33,063 nucleotides of DNA, from positions 1 to 33,063 of the forward strand of contig JARLJA010000008.1 in the NCBI GenBank assembly GCA_031291445.1, read 5' to 3'. Source of the DNA: Xanthobacteraceae bacterium (GTDB lineage: Bacteria; Pseudomonadota; Alphaproteobacteria; Rhizobiales; Xanthobacteraceae). Position 1 is the stretch's first letter, and every line of letters begins with the position of its first letter. The notes under the pieces are model-generated. The model was not told the DNA's origin. It saw only the letters and a program-made list of their open reading frames with translations, and did no database searches. This document shows positions 8,422 to 16,088 of this stretch, one piece after another. A program made the translations under genes and the position numbers.

Positions 8422-8458
8422 TGTTGCCTGATGTCAGTCCGGCGGCGTCGGTGCCGCC
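8417..8458 (-). promoter_or_regulatory. ANTAR-type antiterminator RNA target (AmiR binding leader)
   Basis: ANTAR proteins bind two successive hairpins with six-base loops carrying A at position 1 and G at position 4. On the minus strand, 8441-8458 reads GGCGGC-ACCGAC-GCCGCC: a perfect 6-bp stem with loop A1 and G4, exactly the P1 pattern. A second possible hairpin, GGC-AACAAA-GCC at 8417-8428, has a six-base loop with A1 but A at position 4. Its 3' arm is part of the terminator's 5' arm, as expected for an antiterminator that excludes the terminator. P1 is well supported and P2 is tentative. The element starts 10 bases after the amiR stop, so AmiR is its obvious ligand. Confidence 0.8.
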
Positions 8459-8467
8459 AAATCCCCG

Positions 8468-9118
8468 CTATTGGGGATCAGTATGTTGATCGTAGCCAAG
8501 CAACTCGAATGAGTCAACGATCGCCGCGGCGACCGCGCTCGCGGAGACGCGTCGATCCATCGCCTGCCGGCGAATGAATCCGTAAGCCTCGGTCTCCTGC
8601 ATCCGTCGCGTCGCCATCAGGATCGCCTTGGCGCGCTCGACGGTCCGCATCGACCGCAGGTTCTCGTCGAGACGCTCGATCTTGCCGCGCAGCCGGCGCG
8701 CATAGCCGAACTGGCTGCGCGCCAGCACCATGCTCGACAGCACGGCGTTGGACGTGAACGGCCGCGACAGCACGGCGTCCGGCGTCGCATGGGCCAGCGC
8801 CTCCGGCTGGATCGGATCCGACGCCGGCACGATGACCACCAGCGCCGAGCGCGCGTCGCCGGGAATCCAGGGCAGCCGCCGCGCCAGGTCGGCGCAGTAC
8901 TCGCAATAGACCACGTCGGCGTCGCCGGGCACGCTCTCCGGCATCGGCCACACCTGCCGCACCCGCATGCGGAAGCGCTGCAGCTCGCGCACCAGGAGAT
9001 TGGTCTGGTCGTCGACCGGCGCGACCACGACGGCGCTGAGGTCGGCCAACTCCTGGATCATCGACTTGCGGCCCGCGGGCTCGCGGACCGGCGCCGGCTT
9101 GCGCAACGCTTCACTCAT
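8468..9118 (-). CDS. amiR: ANTAR-domain transcription antiterminator AmiR
   Basis: A 216-residue RNA-binding antiterminator. An N-terminal pseudo-receiver-like domain (about residues 20-135) lacks the usual phospho-acceptor context. It is followed by a helical stretch RRLRGKIERLDENLRSM, likely a coiled coil, and a C-terminal ANTAR domain with VERAKAILMATRRMQETEAY. In Pseudomonas aeruginosa AmiC holds AmiR inactive until amide binds; amiC lies directly upstream here. The first in-frame ATG of the domain is at 9118. An alternative ATG at 9061 gives 197 residues, closer to the 196 of P. aeruginosa AmiR, and neither start has a strong ribosome-binding site. A matching RNA hairpin lies right after the stop codon. 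In P. aeruginosa amiR is instead promoter-distal to the leader and amiE. Confidence 0.92.
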   Translation of the reverse strand: MSEALRKPAPVREPAGRKSMIQELADLSAVVVAPVDDQTNLLVRELQRFRMRVRQVWPMPESVPGDADVVYCEYCADLARRLPWIPGDARSALVVIVPASDPIQPEALAHATPDAVLSRPFTSNAVLSSMVLARSQFGYARRLRGKIERLDENLRSMRTVERAKAILMATRRMQETEAYGFIRRQAMDRRVSASAVAAAIVDSFELLGYDQHTDPQ

Positions 9119-9131
9119 CTCGTGTCCCGAC

Positions 9132-9178
9132 TCCGAAGTTCGCATCACTCTGCAGCACCCTCCCGAGCGAACCTCGGA
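9132..9178. repeat. Inverted repeat upstream of amiR
   Basis: TCCGAAGTTCGC (9132-9143) and GCGAACCTCGGA (9167-9178) are complementary at 11 of 12 positions. They lie 14 bases upstream of the amiR ATG. On the amiCR message this could form a hairpin that shields the amiR start region. No function is shown. Confidence 0.45.
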
Positions 9179-9213
9179 TTCGAAAGGACACCAGAAATCT
9201 TTCATTCCAGTGT

Positions 9214-9278
9214 GGCTTGGTTCGGAAATTCGCTTTGAGAGGTCGCCGTGACACCGATGCGCACTTCCGAACCGCCAC
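9214..9278. repeat. Imperfect long inverted repeat in the amiC-amiR gap
   Basis: GGTTCGGAA (9219-9227) and TTCCGAACC (9265-9273) are perfectly complementary. Pairing continues outward through GTGGC with a two-base bulge. The repeat lies just after the amiC stop. It could act as a 3' stabiliser of the amiC message or as an attenuator lowering AmiR relative to AmiC; this is inference. Confidence 0.45.
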
Positions 9279-9285
9279 GCCGGCA

Positions 9286-10434
9286 CTACCCTGCATGCGC
9301 GGTGGCCCGGCCATAGCCGATCAGGAACGGATCGGCGTGGACCGCCCCGTGGGACTCGTCGATGATATCGAACTGTCCGGCGCGGTTGGCGCGGCCGATC
9401 CGGGTCCACAGGTCGGCGTGGCCGGAGGCGGGATTCACCGTGACGGTGCCCTGCGGCGCCTCGAAGGAGGTGCCGAGCACCATGGAGCGCAGCACGTCGG
9501 TGTCGAGCGTGTTGACCTGCTCGAGCGCGCGGGCAAACAGGTGGACCTGGAAATACGACGCCTCGGCGCACATGTTGGTCGACACGTCGCCGCCGTAGCG
9601 CTTCTTGAAGGCCGTCACGAACGCGCGGTTCGCGTCGCTCTCGATCCCCTGGAAATAGGACGCCGCGGTGATGTGCCCCTCGCCGACGTCGAAGCCCATG
9701 GCAGCGATCTCGGCCTCGGTGGTGGTCAGGCTCGCGATCGGCATGCGCCGCGGATCGAGTCCCATGTTGGCGTAGGCCTGATACAGGTAAGCCGTGGCTT
9801 CGCCGACCACGGTGGAAAAGATGACGTCGGGCTTGAGCCGGCGGATGTCCTGCATGATCGGCAGGAAGTCCTGCCAGCGGGCCTGCACGCTGACGTAGCG
9901 CTCGCCGACCGCGGAGCCGCCGTTGGCCTTGAGCAGCTCGCGCATCACGCGGTTGGATTCGCGCGGATAGATGTAGTCGGAGCCGACCAGGTAGAACCGG
10001 CTGCCGAAGGTGTCCATCAGGTGGCGGCACAGCGCCAAGCTGTTCTGGTTCGGCGAGGCGCCGGTGTAGATCACGTTGGGCGAGGCCTCGAAGCCCTCGT
10101 AGAGCGTCGGATACCACAACAGCCCGTTGAGACGCTCGACCACCGGCAGCACCGCCTTGCGGCTCGACGAGGTGTAGCAGCCGAAGATGGTGGACACGTC
10201 GTCCTCGATCATCAGCCGCTTGGCGAAGTGGCCGTAGGCGCTGGCGTCGGACCCGGGATCGTAGGCCACCGGAACGAGCTGGCGGCCGCAGATCCCGCCG
10301 GCGTCGTTGATCTCTTCGATGGCCAGCAGCGTTCCCTGGTATTGCGTGTCCTCGACCACCGACATGAAGCCGGTGCGGGAAAACAGCACCCCGACCCGCC
10401 AGGGAGCTGAACTCTCTTCTTGGAGGCGAGACAT
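9286..10434 (-). CDS. amiC: Amide sensor / negative regulator AmiC
   Basis: A 382-residue protein of the type I periplasmic-binding fold without a signal peptide, so it is cytosolic. From memory it matches Pseudomonas aeruginosa AmiC (385 aa) through long stretches: SRKAVLPVVER, then YPTLYEGFE, then SPNVIYTGASPNQNS, then SDYIYPRESNRVMR, and VVFSTVVG-like VIFSTVVGEATAYLY. In that system AmiC binds AmiR and keeps it from RNA until an inducing amide occupies AmiC. The ATG at 10434 has GAGG eight bases upstream. The much longer open frame upstream is not family-like. Gene order amiC-amiR matches P. aeruginosa, but here the pair is upstream of the regulated genes. It is the first gene of the minus-strand cluster; I could not settle its promoter. 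Confidence 0.92.
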   Translation of the reverse strand: MSRLQEESSAPWRVGVLFSRTGFMSVVEDTQYQGTLLAIEEINDAGGICGRQLVPVAYDPGSDASAYGHFAKRLMIEDDVSTIFGCYTSSSRKAVLPVVERLNGLLWYPTLYEGFEASPNVIYTGASPNQNSLALCRHLMDTFGSRFYLVGSDYIYPRESNRVMRELLKANGGSAVGERYVSVQARWQDFLPIMQDIRRLKPDVIFSTVVGEATAYLYQAYANMGLDPRRMPIASLTTTEAEIAAMGFDVGEGHITAASYFQGIESDANRAFVTAFKKRYGGDVSTNMCAEASYFQVHLFARALEQVNTLDTDVLRSMVLGTSFEAPQGTVTVNPASGHADLWTRIGRANRAGQFDIIDESHGAVHADPFLIGYGRATAHAG

Positions 10435-11074
10435 GATCACAACCTCGGTGCCAACGGGCGACGGGAGGGCGATACGAAAGCTTTTGCGCCTGAAACGCCA
10501 ATTTTGGGAAAGGATGGCACGGCCTCCCCGTTCCAACAAGCACAGCTTTTCGTCAGGCTCGGCGATAATCTGCCTACAAAGTTGCCGGCGGCGGGCCGGC
10601 GCGCCCCGCGAGCCCGAGGTCGCAGGCCGGCGGAGGAACGGCCCGCAGCCGGCCGTTTCGTGCACATCGAACAAAGAGTTGGGCGCGCGAAGTCAACCAC
10701 TGCCGGCAACGACGGCCCGAGCCGGCGCGGTTCACGCGCCGGCCGCGGGGCGGGCGCGGCCGACGCGCGATGAAATAATACGCGGCGGTCACCGCGGGCC
10801 GCCGACCGCTTGGCTCCGATCGACCGCCAAGTATCGAGCGCCGCGAGCAGCGATCGCGCCACACTCGCGCGGCAAATCAATTGATGGTGATCGAGTCGAC
10901 GACGTGGGTCCGCAGGGCAGCCGGAAGCGGGCGTCGAGAGGCTCATGCGAATGGGTCTGCATATCAGCTTTTCCCGAACCGCCTGCCTCGAAGGCTTGCG
11001 TCGCAGATCGGATTACCTCACATGAACCCGCGCCTGCGCAAGCGGGTCGCTCGAGCCGTTCGTGAGGTACACCG
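10435..11074. other. 640-bp divergent intergenic region, amiC / lysR
   Basis: No convincing gene is present. Open frames here are arginine- and proline-rich shadows of GC-rich DNA. It must contain the promoters for amiC (minus) and the LysR gene (plus). A palindrome ATCAATTGAT at 10876-10885 could be a regulator site. A partial sigma-54-like match near 10444-10453 is discussed under rejected items. I see no clear sigma-70 promoter. Confidence 0.5.
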
Positions 11075-12022
11075 TTGGATCGGATCCAATCGCTGCGATT
11101 GTTCGTGCGGGTCGTCGAGAGAGGAAGCTTTTCAGCCGCCGCACGCGAGTTTTCCAGCAGTCAAACGACAGTCAGCCAGCACATCGGCGACCTGGAGACG
11201 GAGCTGGAAACCCAGTTGCTCAAGCGAACGACGCGGGGAATCAGCCTCACCGAGGCCGGCGGCGTCTTCTACCAGCGCGCCAGGCTCATCGTGCAGCAGT
11301 ACGATTCCGCGCTCGACGAGATGGGAGGATTGCGCAACAGGCTGTCCGGCGTGATCAGGCTGGAGAGCCCCATCATGTTCGGCCGCAAATACATCGCCCC
11401 CCTGCTGACGGTGTTTCACCAGCTGTATCCGGACATCACGGTCGAACATCTCCTGAACGAGACCAATCTCGCCGACACCGGGCATGACCCGGTGGGCGAT
11501 GGCGTCGACGTCTCCGTCCGGCTCGGAGAACTCGGCGCCTACCCGGCACGCCAGTTCGGCACCAGCCAGCTCGTCACGGTGGCGTCTCAAAGCCTGCTCG
11601 AAAAGCGCGGAGTGCCCCAGCATCCCGCCGACCTCGGCAATTTTCCGTGCCTGATCTATCTGCGAGGCGCCACGCCGTTCGAGTGGAAATTCATCGGGCC
11701 GGATCGCAAGCCGGTTTTCGTCCAGGTCAGCGGCCCCTACCGGGTCAACGTCTACGAGGCGGCCTACGAGGCGGCCCTGGCGGGGCTCGGCATCCTGATC
11801 GCTCCGCTCACGCTCTGCGGCGAGGACGTGCGTCTGGCGAGACTGCAGCGGATCCTGCCCGAATTCGAGCTCCCGGACGTGTCGATCCACGCCGTGTTTC
11901 CCTCGTCGACCGTCGTCCCCCACCAGTCGAACCTGCTGGTCGAATTCCTGGCCAATGAGTTCAAGCGCATGCGCTGGATCGATACCAAATCGATCCGCTC
12001 GGAACAGCCCTCGACGACGTGA
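11075..12022 (+). CDS. LysR-family transcriptional regulator
   Basis: A 315-residue regulator. The N-terminal winged helix-turn-helix covers residues 1-60 (MDRIQSLRLFVRVVERGSFS, then SSSQTTVSQHIGDLE and LLKRTTRGISLTEAG), followed by a linker helix and a substrate-binding-like effector domain (about 90-300). The start is a TTG at 11075, chosen because the canonical LysR N-terminus begins exactly there and GAGG stands upstream; no nearby in-frame ATG fits. It is divergent from amiC across a 640-bp gap and convergent with the PhaC-like gene. Its target is unknown: LysR proteins often control a divergent neighbour, but the amide genes already have AmiC/AmiR. Confidence 0.93.
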   Translation: MDRIQSLRLFVRVVERGSFSAAAREFSSSQTTVSQHIGDLETELETQLLKRTTRGISLTEAGGVFYQRARLIVQQYDSALDEMGGLRNRLSGVIRLESPIMFGRKYIAPLLTVFHQLYPDITVEHLLNETNLADTGHDPVGDGVDVSVRLGELGAYPARQFGTSQLVTVASQSLLEKRGVPQHPADLGNFPCLIYLRGATPFEWKFIGPDRKPVFVQVSGPYRVNVYEAAYEAALAGLGILIAPLTLCGEDVRLARLQRILPEFELPDVSIHAVFPSSTVVPHQSNLLVEFLANEFKRMRWIDTKSIRSEQPSTT

Positions 12023-12191
12023 GGCGGGGCCTGGCGCCCGGCCGCCGCCCATTGATCCCGTTCAACACGGCCGCGCTGCGATCGCGGCAAGTGCCTCCGA
12101 GCATTGACGTCATGGCCGGGCTTGATATCGCTAGGCGGCACCCCCGCGGGTGACGCAGAACAATTGGTGACGCAGCGGCTACCACCACCCC

Positions 12192-12289
12192 GTCACTGCC
12201 GGGCTCGACCCGGCAATCCACGCTTTGCGACACGGCGAAGCTCTAAAGAGTGGATGCGCGGGTCAAGCCCGCGCATGACGGGTTCATTA
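12192..12289. repeat. 98-bp dispersed palindromic repeat, copy 1
   Basis: By hand alignment, 89 of 98 positions are identical to 29383-29480, with no gaps. Each copy contains two small palindromes (a TGCCGGG/CCCGGCA stem and a TGCGCGGG/CCCGCGCA stem). The left third is itself nearly the reverse complement of the right third, so the whole unit can fold into a long hairpin or a cloverleaf. It lies between the 3' ends of two convergent genes (the LysR and PhaC-like genes), where it could also end transcription. Similar GTCATTGCCGGG-type elements are common in Bradyrhizobium-like genomes. Confidence 0.85.
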
Positions 12290-12322
12290 TAAAGGGCCGT
12301 GGCTGCGTTTTGACGCACCCCC

Positions 12323-13465
12323 TCACGACGCCGCGGCCGACATGGTATCGACCGCGCCGTCATCCTTCAGCCAGCGCACGATCTCGGGCCATTCGCGGCC
12401 GAGGGTCTCCCTGCCCATGAACAGGCTGAGATGCCCCCCCGGCGCGACCGCGGAGCGCAGCTGTTCCGGCGGCGTCGCCACCAGACGCCTCACCGCCAGC
12501 ACCTGCTGCGGGGCGACCACGTGATCGTCCGCGCCGGCGAGACAGTAGATCGGCAGGCGCAGCCGCGACAGGTCGATCCGCTCGCCGAGCGCGACGAAGC
12601 GGCCGCCGGCGAGGTCGTTGCCCTTGTAGAGCTTCTCGATTACCTCAAGATAGAAGCTGCCCGGCAGGTCGATGGTCCACTCGTTCCAGGCGTCGTACGC
12701 GGCCTTGGCCGCGGCGAAGTCCGCCGTCGCGCCCGCCTCGGCAAGCTGCAGCGCCCGCAGCGCGTCGCCGGAATCGAGCGTGTCGGCGCCCCAGAACGAT
12801 GAAATGGTGCGGCCGAGCACCCGCCCGCCGCCGGCGTCGACGAAGCCCTGGAACACCGACGACGGCGTCGCGACCGCCAGTTGCGACAGGTCGGACGGCT
12901 GCGCCGACGGATCGACCGGCGCGCCGGCGATGACGAGCCGGCGCACCTTGGCGGGAAACCGCGCCGCGTAGACCAGCGCCAGCCAGCCGCCCTGGCACAG
13001 TCCGATCAGGTCGACCGGGCCGCCGATGTCGTCGACCAGCACGTTGAGGGTCGCGAGGTAGTCGTCGATACGGAGATTGGCCATGTCGACGCTGGCCGAA
13101 CGCCAGTCGGCGAGGAACAGCCGTCCGATCCCGGCGGAGCGCAGGACCTCGACCAGGCTGTGGCCGGGCGCGAGGTCGGCGACCACCGCGCCGTGGAGCG
13201 CCAGCGGCGCGCAGATCAGCGTGGCGCGACCGGGAACGGCGCCCAGGCCGGCGCCGTAGTCGCGCAACCGCACGGATGGGAGGTCGCGCACCACCTCGCT
13301 GGCGGTAGTGCCACACGGCTCCGGCGGCGCGGGTGCGGGTTCGACCTCGGTGCCGAGCGCCACCAGCTCCGCCGTCGCGCGCATCGCCTCCGCCGTCGCG
13401 GTGGCAACCAGCGCCGGCCAGAGGAAGGCCGCGTTCGACAGCTGACGTCCCGACCACCAGTTCAT
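12323..13465 (-). CDS. PhaC-like alpha/beta hydrolase (polyhydroxyalkanoate synthase-related)
   Basis: A 380-residue alpha/beta-fold protein. The nucleophile elbow is GLCQGG with Cys157, the form found in PHA synthases, rather than the usual serine. Asp313/Asp314 in AGADDHVV and His345 in APGGHLSL complete a plausible triad. It is shorter than class I PHA synthases (about 600 aa) and close in length to class III PhaC or to intracellular depolymerases, which can also use cysteine. It could therefore make, trim or remodel polyhydroxyalkanoate. The ATG at 13465 is chosen because GGAG is eight bases upstream; a GTG at 13474 would add three residues but sits on that site. No phasin, phaA, phaB or phaE gene is adjacent. 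Confidence 0.75.
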   Translation of the reverse strand: MNWWSGRQLSNAAFLWPALVATATAEAMRATAELVALGTEVEPAPAPPEPCGTTASEVVRDLPSVRLRDYGAGLGAVPGRATLICAPLALHGAVVADLAPGHSLVEVLRSAGIGRLFLADWRSASVDMANLRIDDYLATLNVLVDDIGGPVDLIGLCQGGWLALVYAARFPAKVRRLVIAGAPVDPSAQPSDLSQLAVATPSSVFQGFVDAGGGRVLGRTISSFWGADTLDSGDALRALQLAEAGATADFAAAKAAYDAWNEWTIDLPGSFYLEVIEKLYKGNDLAGGRFVALGERIDLSRLRLPIYCLAGADDHVVAPQQVLAVRRLVATPPEQLRSAVAPGGHLSLFMGRETLGREWPEIVRWLKDDGAVDTMSAAAS

Positions 13466-13856
13466 GGCATTCACTCCAGCGCTCCCGCGCGGCGGGGACG
13501 TTGCGTTGGATCAAGCCCCAGCCCCAGCGCGCCGTGCCCGCCTGTATCGGGCACAACCGCGGCGTTTGCGTGTCCGGACGCCATCCTGTCAGGTCTTGCG
13601 GCCTGGTCTGCTGCCTTCCGGTTCTCTCCCGGAGTTGCCGACGCGCCCGGCGCCACGTCTCGAGGGCGGGAAACGCCCCCACGTTGACCGCGGCAAGGCG
13701 GCATCGCATGCTGGTTTCCGCCGGGAACGGGCACCTTGTCGCGATTCACCTTGGGGCACAGGCAACACCGCGGCATCGGGACGAGAAACGCAACATCACC
13801 GCGCGCCGGCCGGGCGCCATCTGGCCGGCACAAGAAAACTCCATCGGGGGCGAGCC
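13466..13856. other. 391-bp divergent intergenic region, PhaC-like / MFS
   Basis: No gene is supported. The region should carry promoters for both flanking divergent genes. The only symmetrical element I see is GTGCCCG (13534-13540) with CGGGCAC (13548-13554), a 7-bp inverted repeat with a 7-base gap that could be an operator. GGGGGCGAG ends two bases before the MFS start codon and may serve as its ribosome-binding site. Confidence 0.4.
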
Positions 13857-15143
13857 ATGACCACTGACAGCGCGGGGATCGTTATCCCCAGGGACACCAG
13901 CCTGGGCGCCTTCTATCGCGACATGAACACGGCCGAACGGCGCACGTTCTGGGCCTGCGCCACCGGCTGGGCGCTCGACGGCATGGACTTCATGATCTAC
14001 CCGCTGGTGATCGGCACCATCATCAAGCTGTGGGGCGTCGACGCCGGTCTCGCCGGGCTCGCCGGCACCGTGACGCTGCTGGCCTCGGCGATCGGCGGCT
14101 GGATCGCCGGCTTCCTGTGCGACCGCATCGGGCGGGTGCGCACGCTGCAGATCACCATCATCTGGTTCTCGGTGTTTTCGCTGGTCTGCGCCTTCGTGCA
14201 GGATTTCAACCAGCTGCTGATCGCCCGCGCCGTGCTCGGCCTCGGTTTCGGCGGCGAATGGGCGGCCGGCGCGGTGCTGATGGGCGAGACCATCCGCGCC
14301 GAATATCGCGGCCGTGCGGTGGGCTCGGTGCAGTCGGGGTGGGCGGTCGGCTGGGGCCTGGCCGTGCTGACGCAAGCGGTGATGTTCAGCCTGCTGCCGG
14401 CGGAACAGGCGTGGCGCTGGATGTTCGCGGTCGGCGTGCTGCCGGCGCTGCTGGTGTTCTTCCTGCGCCGCTACGTCGAGGAACCGACGATCGCGGCGCA
14501 GACCCGCGCCCGCCAACACGAGTCCGGCGACAGGCCGTCGATCTGGGAGATCTTCTCGGGCCCGATCCTGAAGACCACGGTGCTGGCCTCGCTGGTCGCC
14601 ACCGGCTGCCAGGGCGGCTACTACGCCATCACCTTCTGGGTGCCGCGCTTCCTGACCACCGAGCGCCACCTCTCCATCGTCAACTCGACCGGCTACCTCG
14701 CCGCGCTGATCGGCGGCTCGTTCGTCGGCTACCTGGTCGGCGCCTGGCTCGCCGACCGGATCGGGCGGCGCAACCTGTTCCTGATCTTTTCGCTCGGCGC
14801 CATCGCCGTGGTGCTGGTCTACACCCAGATGACGTTGTCCAACGAGGTGCTCTGGGTCATCGGCTTTCCGCTCGGCTTCTTCGCCTCGGGATATTTTTCC
14901 GGGATGGGCGCGTTCCTGACCGAACTCTATCCGACCCGGCTGCGCGGCTCCGGCCAGGGCTTCTGCTACAATTTCGGCCGCGGCATCGGCGCCCTGTTCC
15001 CGTTCCTGGTCGGCCACCTGTCGCAGACCACCACGCTCGCCAACGCAATTGCGATCTTCGCCGTGGTGGCCTATGCGGTGTTCTTTCTCGCGGCCTATGC
15101 GCTGCCGGAAACCCGTGGACGGATTCTCTCGGCCGATACCTGA
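13857..15143 (+). CDS. MFS transporter, aromatic acid / organic acid:H+ symporter type
   Basis: A 428-residue inner-membrane transporter with about twelve hydrophobic segments. The opening helix WALDGMDFMIYPLVIG is typical of the AAHS and sialic-acid-type MFS branch. Motif A appears as FLCDRIGRVRT between helices 2 and 3, with a related copy WLADRIGRRNL in the second half, and GLGFGGEWAAGAVLMGE lies in helix 4. Its stop codon overlaps the start of the amidohydrolase gene (TGATG), so the two are translationally coupled. The carried compound is probably the substrate or precursor of that enzyme, such as an aromatic ring-cleavage product or a lactone. The exact substrate cannot be told. Confidence 0.9.
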   Translation: MTTDSAGIVIPRDTSLGAFYRDMNTAERRTFWACATGWALDGMDFMIYPLVIGTIIKLWGVDAGLAGLAGTVTLLASAIGGWIAGFLCDRIGRVRTLQITIIWFSVFSLVCAFVQDFNQLLIARAVLGLGFGGEWAAGAVLMGETIRAEYRGRAVGSVQSGWAVGWGLAVLTQAVMFSLLPAEQAWRWMFAVGVLPALLVFFLRRYVEEPTIAAQTRARQHESGDRPSIWEIFSGPILKTTVLASLVATGCQGGYYAITFWVPRFLTTERHLSIVNSTGYLAALIGGSFVGYLVGAWLADRIGRRNLFLIFSLGAIAVVLVYTQMTLSNEVLWVIGFPLGFFASGYFSGMGAFLTELYPTRLRGSGQGFCYNFGRGIGALFPFLVGHLSQTTTLANAIAIFAVVAYAVFFLAAYALPETRGRILSADT

Positions 15144-16036
15144 TGCAGCACGACGATCCCAGCTCAGCGCCCGCCTGTCCGGGCCCTCCCGCCGTTCAGC
15201 CCGCGCCGCGGCTTAAGATCCCGAGCGGCGCGGTCGACACCCACAGCCACGTGATCGGCGGCCCGCCGGCGCATCCGTTCGTGGCAGGGCGCAGCTACAC
15301 GCCGCCGCCGGCGACCGCCGCGCAGTATCTTGCGATGCTCGACGCCACCGGCATGACCTATGGCGTGCTGACCCAGGTGAGCGTCCACGGCACCGACAAC
15401 AGCCTGCTGGTGGACGCGCTCCGGAGCAACCGCGCACGGCTGCGCGGCATCGCCGTGATCGCGCCCGAGGCGCCGGACGCCGAGCGCCGCGCGCTCGCCG
15501 ACGCCGGCGTGGTCGGGCTGCGGCTCAACGTGCTCTACGGCGGCGGCATCGGCTTCGACCGGCTCGCCGACTACGGCGCGCTGTGCGCCGAGATGGGCTG
15601 GCACCTCCAGTTCCTGATCGACGCCGCCGAACTGCCGGCGCTCGCGCCCGCTTTGGCGCGGCTGCCGGTGCCGTTCCTGATCGATCACATGGGGCATTTC
15701 CCGACCACGCGCGGCGTCGCCGATCCCGGCTTCAAGGCGCTGTGCGCGCTGGTGCGCGACGTCGCCTGGGTGCGGCTGTCGGGGGCCTATCGCACCACGG
15801 TCCAGGGCCCGCCCTATGACGACACCGTCGCCTTCGCCCACGCGCTGGTCGAGGCCAACCCCGAGCGCTGCGTCTGGGGCTCCGACTGGCCGCACGTCGC
15901 CAACTGGGGCACCATGATGACGGTGGCCGACCTGCTCGATCTGCTGGGGCGCTGGGTGCCCGACGAGGCGACGCGTACCCGCGTGCTGGTCGACAACCCG
16001 CATCGCCTGTTCGGGTTCGAAGCGCCGCGGAGGTAG
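15143..16036 (+). CDS. Amidohydrolase-family lactonase, LigI (2-pyrone-4,6-dicarboxylate hydrolase)-like
   Basis: A 297-residue TIM-barrel metal-dependent hydrolase of the Amidohydro_2 group. The metal-binding HxH is in VDTHSHVIG (His34, His36). Further expected residues are the His of LIDHMGHFP and the Asp of WGSDWPHVANW near the C-terminus. This pattern is that of LigI and related enzymes opening lactones such as 2-pyrone-4,6-dicarboxylate, 4-sulfomuconolactone or galactarolactone. The first 25 residues are proline-rich and outside the fold. The gene begins at the last base of the MFS stop codon. The enzyme family is firm; the lactone substrate is not. Confidence 0.85.
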   Translation: MQHDDPSSAPACPGPPAVQPAPRLKIPSGAVDTHSHVIGGPPAHPFVAGRSYTPPPATAAQYLAMLDATGMTYGVLTQVSVHGTDNSLLVDALRSNRARLRGIAVIAPEAPDAERRALADAGVVGLRLNVLYGGGIGFDRLADYGALCAEMGWHLQFLIDAAELPALAPALARLPVPFLIDHMGHFPTTRGVADPGFKALCALVRDVAWVRLSGAYRTTVQGPPYDDTVAFAHALVEANPERCVWGSDWPHVANWGTMMTVADLLDLLGRWVPDEATRTRVLVDNPHRLFGFEAPRR

Positions 16037-16042
16037 GCGGCA

Positions 16043-16064
16043 AGAGCCGCCCGAAGGCGGCTCT
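16043..16064. terminator. Bidirectional terminator hairpin between convergent genes
   Basis: AGAGCCGCC (16043-16051) pairs perfectly with GGCGGCTCT (16056-16064) around a CGAA loop (TTCG on the minus strand). It lies between the amidohydrolase stop and the PEP-CTERM gene stop, so it may serve both. The T-runs are weak. A degenerate copy recurs at 20752-20767 downstream of the PEP-CTERM remnant. Confidence 0.7.
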
Positions 16065-16088
16065 CCATTTCAACCCGACGATCGCCGA

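Noticed and set aside
8417-8428. Full canonical second ANTAR hairpin
   Set aside because: The stem is only 3 bp and loop position 4 is A, not G. I keep it only as a tentative P2 within the leader entry.
10437-10453. Sigma-54-like promoter (TGGCAC-N5-TTGT on the minus strand) before amiC
   Set aside because: The spacing is right but the -12 box lacks the final C, and it overlaps the amiC ribosome-binding site, so the transcript would begin inside the gene.
8468-10543. Single 691-residue minus-strand frame spanning amiC and amiR
   Set aside because: Only its last 216 residues are protein-like (AmiR). The rest is the wrong frame of amiC, which is clearly coded in another frame, so this is not a fusion.
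14030-16036. 668-residue frame that would fuse MFS-region sequence to the amidohydrolase
   Set aside because: The upstream half is an Arg-rich shadow of the transporter gene. The amidohydrolase starts at the ATG at 15143 coupled to the MFS stop.
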